A DNA stretch of 64,000 nucleotides from positions 216,292 through 280,291 of the forward strand of contig NZ_QLLT01000008.1 in NCBI RefSeq assembly GCF_003259315.1, in the 5' to 3' direction. The stretch is from Kitasatospora sp. SolWspMP-SS2h. Its GTDB lineage: Bacteria > Actinomycetota > Actinomycetes > Streptomycetales > Streptomycetaceae. The notes under the pieces were generated by a model. That model searched no databases. It was not told the origin of the DNA and worked only from the letters and a program-made list of their open reading frames with translations. Both the position numbers and the translations under genes were made by a program. Below are positions 17,340 through 26,550 of the stretch, one piece after another (the stretch's first letter is position 1; every line of letters begins with the position of its first letter).

Positions 17340-18215
17340 CTAGCTGAAGCTGTGCTCCGGGCCCGGGAAGGCGCCCTCGCGGACGTCGGCGGCGAACTCG
17401 GTCGCGGCCTGGGCCAGCGTCGCGCGGAGGTTCGCGTACTGCTTGACGAACTTGGGGACGCGGCCGGCCGTCATGCCGGCGAAGTCGGTCCAGACCAGGA
17501 CCTGCGCGTCGGTGCCGGGGCCGCCGCCGATGCCGACGGTGGGGATCGCGGAGTGCTCGGTGACCTGCGCCGCGAGCTCCGCCGGGACGGCCTCCAGGAC
17601 GACGGCGAAGGCGCCGGCCTGCTGGACGGCCTTCGCGTCGCGCAGCAGCTGGTGCGCCGCCTCGTCGCCGCGGCCCTGGACGGGGTAGCCGCCGAAGGCG
17701 TGCACGGACTGCGGGGTGAGGCCGATGTGGGCCATCACCGGGACGCCCGCCTCGACGAGCAGCTCGATGCTGCGGGCGCTGCGCTCGCCGCCCTCCAGCT
17801 TGACGGCCTGGACGCCGGCCTCCTTCATCAGGCGGGCGGCGTTGTGCAGGGCCTGGGCCGGGGACTCCTGGTAGGAGCCGAAGGGCAGGTCGGCGACGAT
17901 GAGGGCGCGCCGGGTGCCGCGGACCACGGCGGCGGACATCATCACCATCTGGTCCATGGTCACCGGCACGGTGGTCTCGTAGCCGAGGTGGCAGTTGCCC
18001 GCCGAGTCGCCGACCAGCAGGACCGGGATGCCGGCCTCGTCGAAGACCCCGGCGGTGAGGGCGTCGTAGGCGGTCAGCATCGCCCAGCGTTCGCCGTCGC
18101 GCTTGGCCCTGGCGAGGTCCCGGACGGTCACCCGACGGTTGGTGACGCCGCCGTAGAGGGCGGTGCCGGCGGGGGCGTCCTGCGTCTGGGCAGGCTGGAG
18201 CGGAGAAGCGTTCAT
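17340..18215 (-). CDS. panB: 3-methyl-2-oxobutanoate hydroxymethyltransferase (PanB)
   Basis: 291 residues, ATG at 18215 with AGGAG 8 nt upstream. First committed step of pantothenate synthesis: transfer of hydroxymethyl from methylene-THF to 2-oxoisovalerate. Metal and substrate sequence is intact: VLLVGDSAGNCHLGY, ADLPFGSY, AVKLEGG, MAHIGLTPQSVHAFGGY, VVLEAVPAELA and PTVGIGGGPGTDAQVLVW. A 25-residue Ala/Gln-rich tail precedes the (beta/alpha)8 barrel. No panC is adjacent. Confidence 0.95.
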   Translation of the reverse strand: MNASPLQPAQTQDAPAGTALYGGVTNRRVTVRDLARAKRDGERWAMLTAYDALTAGVFDEAGIPVLLVGDSAGNCHLGYETTVPVTMDQMVMMSAAVVRGTRRALIVADLPFGSYQESPAQALHNAARLMKEAGVQAVKLEGGERSARSIELLVEAGVPVMAHIGLTPQSVHAFGGYPVQGRGDEAAHQLLRDAKAVQQAGAFAVVLEAVPAELAAQVTEHSAIPTVGIGGGPGTDAQVLVWTDFAGMTAGRVPKFVKQYANLRATLAQAATEFAADVREGAFPGPEHSFS

Positions 18216-18383
18216 CGAACAGACTCCTGGTGTGTGTCGTCTCGTGGCGCCGTACGGCGTCCCCGGATCTGGCTCCATGCTTGCACGCCGCGGGCCGTGC
18301 GCAAAGGGTCGGGGGTCCTCGGCGTGCGCGGGGGACCGGGGGCCCTTGGGGAAGTCTTTGCCTTTCCTTGGCCCCCGGAACCT

Positions 18384-18406
18384 CAATACGAGACGGTTCC
18401 GTATTG
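18384..18406. promoter_or_regulatory. Operator for the TetR-like regulator
   Basis: A 23-bp imperfect palindrome with arms CAATACG and CGTATTG, 22 bp before the MFS start, overlapping the likely -35 region (a -10-like TAGGCT follows at 18416). Such an AT-containing palindrome in front of an exporter with a co-directional TetR gene behind it is the standard exporter/repressor layout. Confidence 0.65.
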
Positions 18407-18428
18407 AAAAGGCGTCTAGGCTGTTCGT

Positions 18429-20045
18429 ATGACCTCGCCGACCGCCGCTGTCCAGGCACCCCGGGTGCCCGAAGCAATACACCGCCGACGCTGGTGGATC
18501 CTGGGCACCCTGGTGCTCGCCCTGCTCGTCGTCGTCCTCGACAACTCGATCCTCAACGTGGCGATGAAGACCATCGCCACCCCCGCCCCGGTGGGCCTCG
18601 GCGCGAGCCAGAGCGACCTGGAATGGGCGATCAACTCCTACACGCTGGTCTTCGCGGGCCTGCTGTTCACCGCCGGCCTGCTCGGCGACCGGTTCGGCCG
18701 GAAGTGGACGCTGCTGGCCGGCATGCTGGTCTTCGGCCTCGGCTCGCTGCTCTCCGCGCTGGCCGCCAGCCCGGGCGAACTGATCGGCTACCGCGCCGTG
18801 ATGGGCCTCGGCGGCGCCTTCGTGATGCCCGCCACGCTGGCCATCATCATGAACGTCTTCGAGCGGCACGAGCAGCCCAAGGCGATCGGCATCTGGGCCG
18901 GCGCGGTCGGCCTGGCCATCGCCATCGGCCCGATCACCGGCGGCCTGCTGATCGAGCACTTCTGGTGGGGCTCGGTCTTCCTGGTGAACGTCCCGATCGT
19001 GATCGTGGCGCTCGGCCTGATGGGCTGGCTGGTCCCGGACTCCAAGGACCCCAACCCCGGCAAGCTCGACCCGATCGGCGTGCTGCTCTCCATCATCGGC
19101 CTGGTGGCGCTGATCTACGGCATCATCAAGGGCGGCGAGCTCGCCGACTTCACCGACCCGAAGGCCTGGGTCCCGACCCTGATCGGCCTGCTGGCCCTGG
19201 TCGCCTTCGTGCTGTTCGAGAAGCACAGCCGGCACCCGGCGCTGGACGTCACCTGGTTCCGCAACAAGGTGTTCTCGGCCTCGATCGGCGTGGTCGGCAT
19301 CGTGTTCTTCGCGCTGATGGGCGTCTCGTTCTTCGGCGTCTTCTACACCCAGAGCGTGCGCGGCTACAGCGCCCTGGAGGCCGGCGAGCTGATGCTGCCG
19401 CTGGCCGTCGCCCAGCTGGTCTTCGCGCCCCGGGCCCGCCTGGTGGTCGACCGGTTCGGCGTCCGGCTGACCTGCGCCGGCGGCATGCTGCTGGTCACCC
19501 TCGGCTTCCTCGGCTACGCCTTCCTGACCGCGACCAGCCCGATCTGGCTGCTGATCGTGCTCGGCTTCGTGATGGGCGCCGGCATGGCGCACGTGATGCC
19601 GCCGGTGACGGTCGCCATCATGGGCGCGCTGCCGCGCGAGAAGGCCGGCGCCGGCTCCGCGCTGAACAACACCTTCCGCCAGGTCGGCGGCTCGCTCGGC
19701 ATCGCGGTGCTCGGCGCGCTGCTCTCCACGGTCTACCGCAACGGCATGGACGACCACCTGGCCGCCGTCCCGGCCCCGGTCCGCGACCGGGCCGGCGAGT
19801 CGATCGAGTCCACCCTCGGGGTGGCCGAGCGGCTCCACCTGCCCGCCCTGGTCGACCCGGCGAAGGACGCCTTCATCCACGCCATGCACGTGGTCTCCGG
19901 CGTCTCGGCCGGCGTCACCGTGCTGGGCGCGGTGCTGGCCCTGCTCCTGCTGCCCGGCAAGGTCGCCGGCCCCGGCGGCCCGGGCGCCCCGGCGGCCGGC
20001 CCGCAGGACCGGACCGGCTCCGGCGCGAGCACCGCCAAGGTGTGA
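18429..20045 (+). CDS. MFS drug exporter, DHA2 (14-TM, EmrB/QacA) family
   Basis: 538 residues, ATG at 18429. The DHA2 motif [13 protein letters not shown] lies in TM1; [20 protein letters not shown] is the loop 2-3 motif [17 protein letters not shown] and [23 protein letters not shown] are motifs C and D of 14-TM drug antiporters. It is probably co-regulated with the TetR gene starting 24 bp after its stop. The substrate is unknown. Confidence 0.9.
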   Translation: MTSPTAAVQAPRVPEAIHRRRWWILGTLVLALLVVVLDNSILNVAMKTIATPAPVGLGASQSDLEWAINSYTLVFAGLLFTAGLLGDRFGRKWTLLAGMLVFGLGSLLSALAASPGELIGYRAVMGLGGAFVMPATLAIIMNVFERHEQPKAIGIWAGAVGLAIAIGPITGGLLIEHFWWGSVFLVNVPIVIVALGLMGWLVPDSKDPNPGKLDPIGVLLSIIGLVALIYGIIKGGELADFTDPKAWVPTLIGLLALVAFVLFEKHSRHPALDVTWFRNKVFSASIGVVGIVFFALMGVSFFGVFYTQSVRGYSALEAGELMLPLAVAQLVFAPRARLVVDRFGVRLTCAGGMLLVTLGFLGYAFLTATSPIWLLIVLGFVMGAGMAHVMPPVTVAIMGALPREKAGAGSALNNTFRQVGGSLGIAVLGALLSTVYRNGMDDHLAAVPAPVRDRAGESIESTLGVAERLHLPALVDPAKDAFIHAMHVVSGVSAGVTVLGAVLALLLLPGKVAGPGGPGAPAAGPQDRTGSGASTAKV

Positions 20046-20068
20046 CCGCGAGGGTGGAGAATAGGGCC

Positions 20069-20731
20069 ATGACGAGCGCCGACACTCCGCTCCAGCCGTG
20101 CCACGGCCCCGCCGGGGAGCAGGACGCTCCCCGGCGGGGCCGCCCGCGCAGCGAGGCGGCCGAGCAGGCGATCTACGGCGCCGTCGAGAAGCTGATGGAG
20201 GACGGCACCGGCCTGGCCGAGCTGTCCATCGAGCGGATCGCCGCCGAGGCGGGCGTCGGCAAGGCCACCATCTACCGGCGCTGGCCCAACAAGGAGGCCC
20301 TGCTGGTGGACGTGGTGGCCCGGCTGGAGGAGCCGCTGCCCCCGCTGCTCGGCCCGACCTACCGGGACGACCTGATCAACGCCGTCGACTACATGCGCCG
20401 GCGCGGCCTGCTCAAGCGCTCCCGCTGGATCGTCAAGTCCGCGCTCGGCCAGATGAACACCTGGCCGGAGCTCAAGCACACCTACCAGGAACGGGTGGTC
20501 CGGCCGCGGCGCGAGCTGGTCCGGCAGATCGTCCGGCGCGGCGTCGAGGCGGGCGAACTCCGCTCCGACCTGGACGTCGAGCTGCTCTGCGAGCTGCTGA
20601 TCGGCCCGATCCTGCTGCGCACCGTCCTGTGGGACGACTCCCCGCTGGAGGACCCGGACCTGCCCCGGCAGATGGTCGACGCCGCCCTCCAGGGCATCGG
20701 CGCCCGGCCCGCCCCGTCCCCCGCGCGCTGA
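20069..20731 (+). CDS. TetR-family repressor
   Basis: 220 residues, ATG at 20069. The N-terminal HTH is clear: AIYGAVEKLMEDGTG...LSIERIAAEAGVGKATIYRRWPNKEALLVDVV (about residues 32-80), then an AcrR-type C-terminal ligand domain (LELLCELLIGPILLRTV region). Same operon as the MFS gene, and likely to bind the palindrome at 18384. A pyrimidine-rich stretch (20740-20800) follows with no further gene. Confidence 0.9.
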   Translation: MTSADTPLQPCHGPAGEQDAPRRGRPRSEAAEQAIYGAVEKLMEDGTGLAELSIERIAAEAGVGKATIYRRWPNKEALLVDVVARLEEPLPPLLGPTYRDDLINAVDYMRRRGLLKRSRWIVKSALGQMNTWPELKHTYQERVVRPRRELVRQIVRRGVEAGELRSDLDVELLCELLIGPILLRTVLWDDSPLEDPDLPRQMVDAALQGIGARPAPSPAR

Positions 20732-20929
20732 CCCGCCCTTCCCCCGTACCTCCTCCCTCCTCCCGCCCCGCCTCCCGCCCCTCCTCCCGTGCCGTTCGGC
20801 ACCCGGTGGAACTCCCGGGGCGCTCCGCCGCGTCCATCCCGTCATAGGCTGAGCCGAGAATCGGATCGGAGCAGGTCAGGGACGGGGTCGGCGGGAGAGC
20901 CGGCCGGGTGCGGCGGCGAGGAGCGGACG

Positions 20930-21934
20930 ATGGTGCGGGCGGACGGCCCGGCGGTGGCGGCGGTGCGGGACGGACGGGGCGGGGCCCGGCGGGAGGGGCT
21001 GCGCCGCTGGTTCGCCTGGCGCCGGGGATGGCCGCTCACCGTGCTCGGCCTGCTGGTCACCGGGCTGCTGGTGGGCCACGCCCGGGTGCCCAACGCGGTC
21101 GGCAACACGGGCAGCCTGCTGGAGACCTTCCTGCCCTGGCTGGGGCTGGTCGTCCCGGTGCTGCTGGCGCTCGCGCTGTGGCGGCGGGCCGGGGTGGCGC
21201 TGGTGGCCGCGCTGCTGCCCGGCGCGGTGTGGCTGAACCTGTTCGGCGCGCTGCTGGTCGACAAGAGCAGCGGGCCGGGCGACTTCACCGTGCTCACCCA
21301 CAACGTGGCCGCCGCCAACGACGACCCGCAGGGCACCATCCGGATGCTCACCGGCTCCGGCGCCGAGATCGTCGCGCTGGAGGAGCTGTCCGCCTCCGCC
21401 GCCCCGGTCTACGCCGCCGGGCTGGCCGGGGCCTTCCCGTACCACGTGGTGGAGGGCACCGTCGGGCTGTGGTCCAGCTACCCGATCGACGGCGTCGCCG
21501 TGGTCGACATCAAAATGGGCTGGACCAGGGCCTTCCGCGCCCGGGTCAGCACCCCCGAGGGCCCGCTCGCGGTGTACGTCGCCCACCTGCCCTCGGTGCG
21601 GGTCAAGTTCGACAGCGGCTTCACGGCCGGCCGGCGCGACGTCAGCGCCCAGGCCCTCGGGGACGCGATCGCGCACGAGCAGCTGGGCAAGGTGCTGCTG
21701 CTCGGCGACCTGAACGGCACCATGAACGACCGCAGCCTGGCCCCGGTCACCTCGCAGATGCGCTCCGCCCAGGGCGCGGCCGGCGACGGCTTCGGCTTCT
21801 CCTGGCCGGCCGCCTTCCCGCTGGCCCGGATCGACCAGATCCTCAGCAAGGGCGGCCTGGTCCCCACCGACTCGCGCACCCTCCCGGCCGACGCCAGCGA
21901 CCACCTCGCGGTGGCCGCCGACTACCGGTACTAG
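20930..21934 (+). CDS. Endonuclease/exonuclease/phosphatase-family membrane protein
   Basis: 334 residues, ATG at 20930 after GAGGAGCG. Three N-terminal membrane helices (about 35-110) are followed by an EEP domain outside the membrane: TVLTHNVAAANDDP, EIVALEELS (metal Glu), VAHLPS, LLLGDLNGTM (the D-x-N) and SDHLAVAADYRY at the C-terminus (catalytic SDH). Such proteins are metal-dependent phosphodiesterases or phospholipases of unknown substrate. Its stop codon lies in the CTAG duplicated by the adjoining MITE. Confidence 0.85.
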   Translation: MVRADGPAVAAVRDGRGGARREGLRRWFAWRRGWPLTVLGLLVTGLLVGHARVPNAVGNTGSLLETFLPWLGLVVPVLLALALWRRAGVALVAALLPGAVWLNLFGALLVDKSSGPGDFTVLTHNVAAANDDPQGTIRMLTGSGAEIVALEELSASAAPVYAAGLAGAFPYHVVEGTVGLWSSYPIDGVAVVDIKMGWTRAFRARVSTPEGPLAVYVAHLPSVRVKFDSGFTAGRRDVSAQALGDAIAHEQLGKVLLLGDLNGTMNDRSLAPVTSQMRSAQGAAGDGFGFSWPAAFPLARIDQILSKGGLVPTDSRTLPADASDHLAVAADYRY

Positions 21935-22093
21935 GGCCTGTCTTCACACCCCCGTCTGCCCCGCGACGCCTGGCACGCCCTCTCGCCGCACCGGGCGAAA
22001 GGCCGAGGACATCCAGTACGCGACCTTCCACCCGGCACGCCGAGAGCACGCACCAGACGCCGCGGGGCTGCGACAGGGGTGTGAAGACGGGCC
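21935..22093. mobile_element. 159-bp MITE with terminal inverted repeats and CTAG target duplication
   Basis: The ends GGCCTGTCTTCACACCCC (21935-21952) and its complement (22076-22093) match at 17 of 18 positions, and similarity between the two ends continues inward for about 50 bp with gaps. Both sides are flanked by CTAG (21931-21934 and 22094-22097), a 4-bp target duplication. No transposase is encoded, so it must have been moved in trans by a full element, probably of an IS5-like family. It sits between two convergent genes. Confidence 0.88.
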
Positions 22094-22109
22094 CTAGCGC
22101 CTACCGGCA

Positions 22110-22901
22110 TCAGTTCCTGGCGCCGACCACCACGGTGGCGTCCCGCTCGCCGTCCTGCTCGATCCGGGCCGCCAGGCCGTGCCCGGTCAGCAGTGCGGCG
22201 GTGGCCGGGGCCTGGCGGGCGCTGGTCTCGATCAGCAGGCGGCCGCCGGGGGCCAGCCAGCGGGGCGCGGCCGCGGCGACCCGGCGCTGGACGGCCAGGC
22301 CGTCGGCGCCGCCGTCCAGGGCCACCGCGGGCTCGTGGTCGCGGGCCTCGGGCGGCAGCAGCGGGATCTCGCCGGTCGGCACGTAGGGGGCGTTGGCCAG
22401 CAGCAGGTCGACCCGGCCGCGCAGGGCGGGCGGCAGCGGCTCGTCCAGGTCGCCCAGGTGGACCAGGCCGCCGTACGGGGCCAGGTTGCGGCGGGCGCAG
22501 GCCACCGCGGCCGGGTCGACGTCCGCGGCGTGCAGTTCGACGCCGGGGCCGAGCCGGGCGGCCAGTGCCGCGCCGATCGCGCCCGAGCCGCAGCACAGGT
22601 CGAGCAGCACCGCGCCGGGGCGGCCCAGCGCGGCGGCCCGCTCGACCAGGAACTCGCTGCGCCGGCGCGGCACGAACACCCCGGGGGCGAGCGCCACGCG
22701 CAGGCCGGCGAACTCGGCGAAGCCCACCACCTGCTCCAACGGGTGTCCGGCGCACCGGAGTTCGAGCATCCGGTCGAGCTGTCCGGGGTCGGGGGCGGCG
22801 GCCAGCAGCAGCCGGGCCTCGTCCTCGGCGAAGACGCACCCGGCCGCGCGCAGCCGGTCGGTGACGAGGGTGTGGGTGGCGAGGGGGTGGGGGAGTGACA
22901 C
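22110..22901 (-). CDS. Putative N5-glutamine methyltransferase (PrmC/HemK-like)
   Basis: 263 residues, GTG start at 22901 with GAGAGG upstream. The N-terminal helical part ends in LELRCAGHPLEQVVGFAEFAGLRV, which is the PrmC-type linker. SAM motif I is VLLDLCCGSGAIGAALA; the catalytic NPPY box is NAPYVP here. Streptomycetes have PrmC for release factors and paralogues of this kind; the Ala in the box and the short length suggest a paralogue rather than PrmC itself. Confidence 0.85.
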   Translation of the reverse strand: MSLPHPLATHTLVTDRLRAAGCVFAEDEARLLLAAAPDPGQLDRMLELRCAGHPLEQVVGFAEFAGLRVALAPGVFVPRRRSEFLVERAAALGRPGAVLLDLCCGSGAIGAALAARLGPGVELHAADVDPAAVACARRNLAPYGGLVHLGDLDEPLPPALRGRVDLLLANAPYVPTGEIPLLPPEARDHEPAVALDGGADGLAVQRRVAAAAPRWLAPGGRLLIETSARQAPATAALLTGHGLAARIEQDGERDATVVVGARN

Positions 22902-23111
22902 GGGGACCTCTCGAAGAGCCTGGCGGGCTCCCCGTCCGGTCAGGCCGCGACCCGGCGGCGGGGGAGCACCTCGACGACCTGCACGGTGATCTCTCCCACC
23001 TCCTCGGTCCGGGCGCGCCGGGCGTGACCGGGCGCGCACTGCGGCGCTCACCCTAACCCCTCGCGCCCCCGCTGTCAGCCCGCCCCCGTACCGCCTGGCC
23101 CGGCGCCCCGC

Positions 23112-24857
23112 TCAGCCCTGCCGCCAGCGGTTGGTGATGGGCAGCCGGCGGTCGCGGCCGAAGTTCTTCGGCGAGACCTTCGGGCCCGGCGGGTACTGCC
23201 GGCGCTTGTACTCGGCGGTGTCGACCAGCCGCACCACCCGGTCCACCACCTCGGCCGGGAAGCCGGCCGCGACGATCGCGTCCCGGCCCTCGTCGCCCTC
23301 CACGTACCTGGTCAGGACGGCGTCCAGCAGGTCGTAGTCGGGCAGCGAGTCGGTGTCCACCTGGTCGGGGCGCAGTTCGGCGGACGGCGGCTTGGAGATG
23401 GTGTTCTCCGGGACCGGCGGCACCTCGCCGCGCGCCTCGGCCGCCGCGTTGCGCCAGCGCGCCAGCCGGAAGACCAGCGTCTTGTAGACGTCCTTGATCG
23501 GCCCGTACGCGCCCACCGAGTCGCCGTACAGCGTCGAGTAGCCGACCGCCAGCTCGCTCTTGTTGCCCGGGGCCAGCACGAGCTGCCCCTCCTGGTTGGA
23601 GATCGCCATCAGCAGCGTGCCGCGCAGCCGGGACTGCAGGTTCTCCTCGGCCAGCCCGGTCAGCTCGGTGGCGCCCAGGTACGCGTCGAACATCGGCGCG
23701 ATCGAGACCGTGCGGAAGTGCAGGCCGGTGCGGCGGGCCAGTTCGGCGGCGTCGTCCCGGGAGTGCTGCGAGGAGTAGCGCGAGGGCATCGAGACGCCGT
23801 ACACGTTCTCCGCGCCGATCGCGTCCACCGCGATCGCCGCCACCAGCGCCGAGTCGATGCCGCCGGACAGGCCGATCAGCACCGAGCGCGCGCCGTTCTT
23901 GCGGACGTACGCCCGGGTGCCCTCGACCAGGGCCGCGTACACCTCGGCCTCGTCGTCCAGCCGCTCGGCCACCCGCGGCTCGGCCGGCTCGGCGGGCCGC
24001 TCCTTCGGCGCGCCGCCCAGGTCGACCCGGGTCAGCCGGAGGCCGTCGGCCAGCACCGTGCCGTCCGGCAGGCCGCCCTCGGCCGCGGCCGGCAGGTCGA
24101 GGTCGACGACCAGCAGCGCCTCCTCGAACTGCGGGCCGCGGGCCAGCAGCTCGCCGCCCTCGGTGACGACCATCGACTCGCCGTCGAAGACCAGCTCGTC
24201 CTGCGCGCCGACCATGTTCAGGTACACCAGCGGGCAGCCCGCCTCGGCGGCCCGGCGCCGGACCAGCTCCAGCCGGACGTCGTCCTTGTCGCGCTCGTAC
24301 GGCGAGCCGTTGATCGACAGCAGCAGGCCCGCGCCGGCCTGGCCGGTGGCCGCGACCCGGCCGCCCTCCTGCCAGATGTCCTCGCAGATCGCCAGCGCGA
24401 CGTCCACGCCGTGCAGCCGCAGCACCGTCAGCTGGTCGCCCGGCACGAAGTACCGGTACTCGTCGAACACGCCGTAGTTCGGCAGGAAGTGCTTGGCGAA
24501 CCTGGTCACCACCGCGCCGCCGCGCAGCACCGCCGCGCAGTTCTGCGGCTTGCCCGCGTACCGGGTGCCCGGCTCGCCGCGGCCCAGGTAGCCGACCACC
24601 ACCGGGGTGTCGCCCAGGCCCTCGGCCCGGAGCTTCTCCGCCAGGTCCACCAGGGCGGCGCGGGAGCCCTCGACGAAGGAGCCGCGGAAGGCCAGGTCCT
24701 CCACCGGGTACCCGGTCAGCACCATCTCCGGGAAGGCGATCAGGTCGGCGCCGGACTCGGCGGCCCGCTTCGACCAGCGCAGCACCTCCTCGCTGTTGCG
24801 GGCGAGGTCACCGACCCAGGGGTCGATCTGGCACAGGGCGAGACGCAGATTCGGCAT
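23112..24857 (-). CDS. nadE: Glutamine-dependent NAD+ synthase
   Basis: 581 residues, ATG at 24857. Last step of NAD synthesis. N-terminal nitrilase-type glutaminase (1-270): FPEMVLTGYPVEDL holds the catalytic Glu, KHFLPNYGVFDE the Lys, and ALAICEDIWQEGG the Cys near residue 157. C-terminal synthetase (about 300-581) has the PP-loop LIGLSGGIDSALVAAIAVDA near 330 and KSELAVGYSTLYGDSVGAY. Divergent from glnA2. Confidence 0.96.
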   Translation of the reverse strand: MPNLRLALCQIDPWVGDLARNSEEVLRWSKRAAESGADLIAFPEMVLTGYPVEDLAFRGSFVEGSRAALVDLAEKLRAEGLGDTPVVVGYLGRGEPGTRYAGKPQNCAAVLRGGAVVTRFAKHFLPNYGVFDEYRYFVPGDQLTVLRLHGVDVALAICEDIWQEGGRVAATGQAGAGLLLSINGSPYERDKDDVRLELVRRRAAEAGCPLVYLNMVGAQDELVFDGESMVVTEGGELLARGPQFEEALLVVDLDLPAAAEGGLPDGTVLADGLRLTRVDLGGAPKERPAEPAEPRVAERLDDEAEVYAALVEGTRAYVRKNGARSVLIGLSGGIDSALVAAIAVDAIGAENVYGVSMPSRYSSQHSRDDAAELARRTGLHFRTVSIAPMFDAYLGATELTGLAEENLQSRLRGTLLMAISNQEGQLVLAPGNKSELAVGYSTLYGDSVGAYGPIKDVYKTLVFRLARWRNAAAEARGEVPPVPENTISKPPSAELRPDQVDTDSLPDYDLLDAVLTRYVEGDEGRDAIVAAGFPAEVVDRVVRLVDTAEYKRRQYPPGPKVSPKNFGRDRRLPITNRWRQG

Positions 24858-25076
24858 GCCCCCGAGTGTAATCGTCTAACTGACGTTATGTCGCGGGGGG
24901 ACCCCCTCCGGCACGGCGGACGCCGCCGTTCCGGTCCGGACCGTCCCGGGGTCGGCAAGTCGGCGAAGATCCGCCATGATGGGGGGCGACGCGGTCCGTG
25001 CGAGGTCCTCGCCGGTCCGGGCCGCCGGTGCGGGCGGCGTAACACGGGCGTAAAGAGCAGAGGTGAGACTGTCCCC

Positions 25077-26438
25077 ATGGGCAAGCAGCAGGAGTTCGTG
25101 CTTCGCACGCTCGAAGAGCGTGACATCCGGTTCGTCCGGCTGTGGTTCACCGACGTGCTCGGGTTCCTCAAGTCCGTGGCGGTGGCCCCGGCGGAACTGG
25201 AACAGGCCTTCGACGAGGGCATCGGCTTCGACGGCTCGGCGATCGAGGGCTTCGCCCGGGTCTACGAGTCCGACATGATCGCCAAGCCGGACCCGACCAC
25301 CTTCCAGATACTGCCGTGGCGCTCCGAGAACCCCGGCACCGCCCGGATGTTCTGCGACATCCTGATGCCCGACGGCTCCCCCTCCTACGCCGACCCGCGC
25401 TACGTCCTCAAGCGCACCCTGGAGAAGGCCTCCAACCTCGGCTTCACCTTCTACACCCACCCCGAGATCGAGTTCTTCCTCCTCAAGGACCTCCCCGGCG
25501 ACGGCACCCCGCCGACCCCCGCCGACCAGTCCGGCTACTTCGACCACACCCCGCGCGGCATCGGCCACGACTTCCGCCGCCAGGCCATCACCATGCTCGA
25601 ATCCATGGGCATCTCGGTCGAGTTCAGCCACCACGAGGGCGCCCCCGGCCAGCAGGAGATCGACCTGCGCTACGCCGACGCGCTCTCCACCGCCGACAAC
25701 ATCATGACCTTCCGCCTGGTCATGAAGGAGGTCGCCCTCGAACAGGGCGTCCACGCCAGCTTCATGCCCAAGCCGTTCTCCCACCACCCCGGCTCCGGCA
25801 TGCACACCCACGTCTCCCTCTTCGAGGGCGACCGCAACGCCTTCCACGAGTCCGGCGCCGAGTACCAGCTCTCCAAGGTCGGCCGCTCCTTCATCGCCGG
25901 CCTGCTCAAGTACGCCGCCGAGACCGCCGCCGTCACCAACCAGTGGGTCAACTCCTACAAGCGCATCTGGGGCGGCTCCCAGCGCACCGCCGGCGCCGGC
26001 GGCGAGGCCCCCTCCTACATCTGCTGGGGCCACAACAACCGCTCCGCCCTGATCCGCGTCCCCATGTACAAGCCCGGCAAGCAGGGCTCCACCCGCATCG
26101 AGGTCCGCTCCCTCGACACCGGCTGCAACCCCTACCTCGCCTACGCCGTCACCCTCGCCGCCGGCCTCAAGGGCATCGAGGACAACCTCGAACTCCCCCC
26201 CGGCGCCGACGACGACGTCTGGGCCCTCACCGACGCCGAACGCCGCGCCCTCGGCATCCAGCCCATGCCCCAGAACCTCGGCGAGGCCATCGACCTCATG
26301 CAGCGCAGCGAACTCGTCGCCGAGACCCTGGGCGAGCACGTCTTCGACTTCTTCCTGCGCAACAAGCGCCAGGAGTGGGAGGAGTACCGCTCCGAGGTCA
26401 CCCCGTTCGAGCTCCGCAAGGTCCTCCAGGTGCTGTAG
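25077..26438 (+). CDS. glnA2: GlnA2-type glutamine synthetase-like ligase
   Basis: 453 residues, ATG at 25077. It is a GSI-fold enzyme with metal and ATP sites seen in THPEIEFFLL, FSHHEGAPGQQEIDLRYA, GSGMHTHVSL and TRIEVRSLDTGCNPY. It lacks the NLYDLP adenylylation tyrosine box of GlnA. From memory of the streptomycete family, GlnA2 makes gamma-glutamylpolyamines rather than glutamine; that assignment rests on similarity and on the nadE neighbour. The last 12 codons and the stop come from the mobile element: attL covers 26353-26401, and the downstream codons differ from the displaced original (48077-48112) only at synonymous positions. Confidence 0.88.
   Translation: MGKQQEFVLRTLEERDIRFVRLWFTDVLGFLKSVAVAPAELEQAFDEGIGFDGSAIEGFARVYESDMIAKPDPTTFQILPWRSENPGTARMFCDILMPDGSPSYADPRYVLKRTLEKASNLGFTFYTHPEIEFFLLKDLPGDGTPPTPADQSGYFDHTPRGIGHDFRRQAITMLESMGISVEFSHHEGAPGQQEIDLRYADALSTADNIMTFRLVMKEVALEQGVHASFMPKPFSHHPGSGMHTHVSLFEGDRNAFHESGAEYQLSKVGRSFIAGLLKYAAETAAVTNQWVNSYKRIWGGSQRTAGAGGEAPSYICWGHNNRSALIRVPMYKPGKQGSTRIEVRSLDTGCNPYLAYAVTLAAGLKGIEDNLELPPGADDDVWALTDAERRALGIQPMPQNLGEAIDLMQRSELVAETLGEHVFDFFLRNKRQEWEEYRSEVTPFELRKVLQVL
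26353..26401. repeat. attL (49-bp core)
   Basis: Identical to attR at 48028-48076, starting TCCTGCGCAACAAG and ending CGAGGTCAC, within the codons for LRNKRQEWEEYRSEV of GlnA2. Strand exchange must have taken place within this block. Confidence 0.93.
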
Positions 26439-26469
26439 TCCCTGGTCGGCGGTCCATACGCGGACATGA

Positions 26470-26516
26470 GAGAGGCCCCGGCCCGGGTGCGGATTCGCAC
26501 CGGGACGGGGCCTCTC
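26470..26516. terminator. Terminator between glnA2 and int
   Basis: Outer arms GAGAGGCCCCG (26470-26480) and CGGGGCCTCTC (26506-26516), with an inner GGTGCG/CGCACC stem. A pyrimidine-rich TTCCTTCCT follows on the + strand. It lies inside the element, so it terminates the hybrid glnA2 transcript and the opposing int transcript. Confidence 0.8.
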
Positions 26517-26523
26517 TTCCTTC

Positions 26524-26543
26524 CTGGGCCGCCTGTGGGCCGT
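26524..26543. repeat. Arm-type repeat, copy 1
   Basis: CTGGGCCGCCTGTGGGCCGT. The same 20-mer with one or two changes recurs at 46631-46650 and 47901-47920 in the same direction. Copy 1 is 123 bp inside attL and copy 3 is 108 bp inside attR, so in the circular form they flank attP on both sides, as integrase or excisionase arm sites do. Confidence 0.6.
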
Positions 26544-26550
26544 CGGCTCG

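Noticed and set aside
20740..20800. Pyrimidine-rich tract after the TetR gene
   Set aside because: Simple CT-rich sequence without a repeat unit; probably a weak termination zone, not a separate element.
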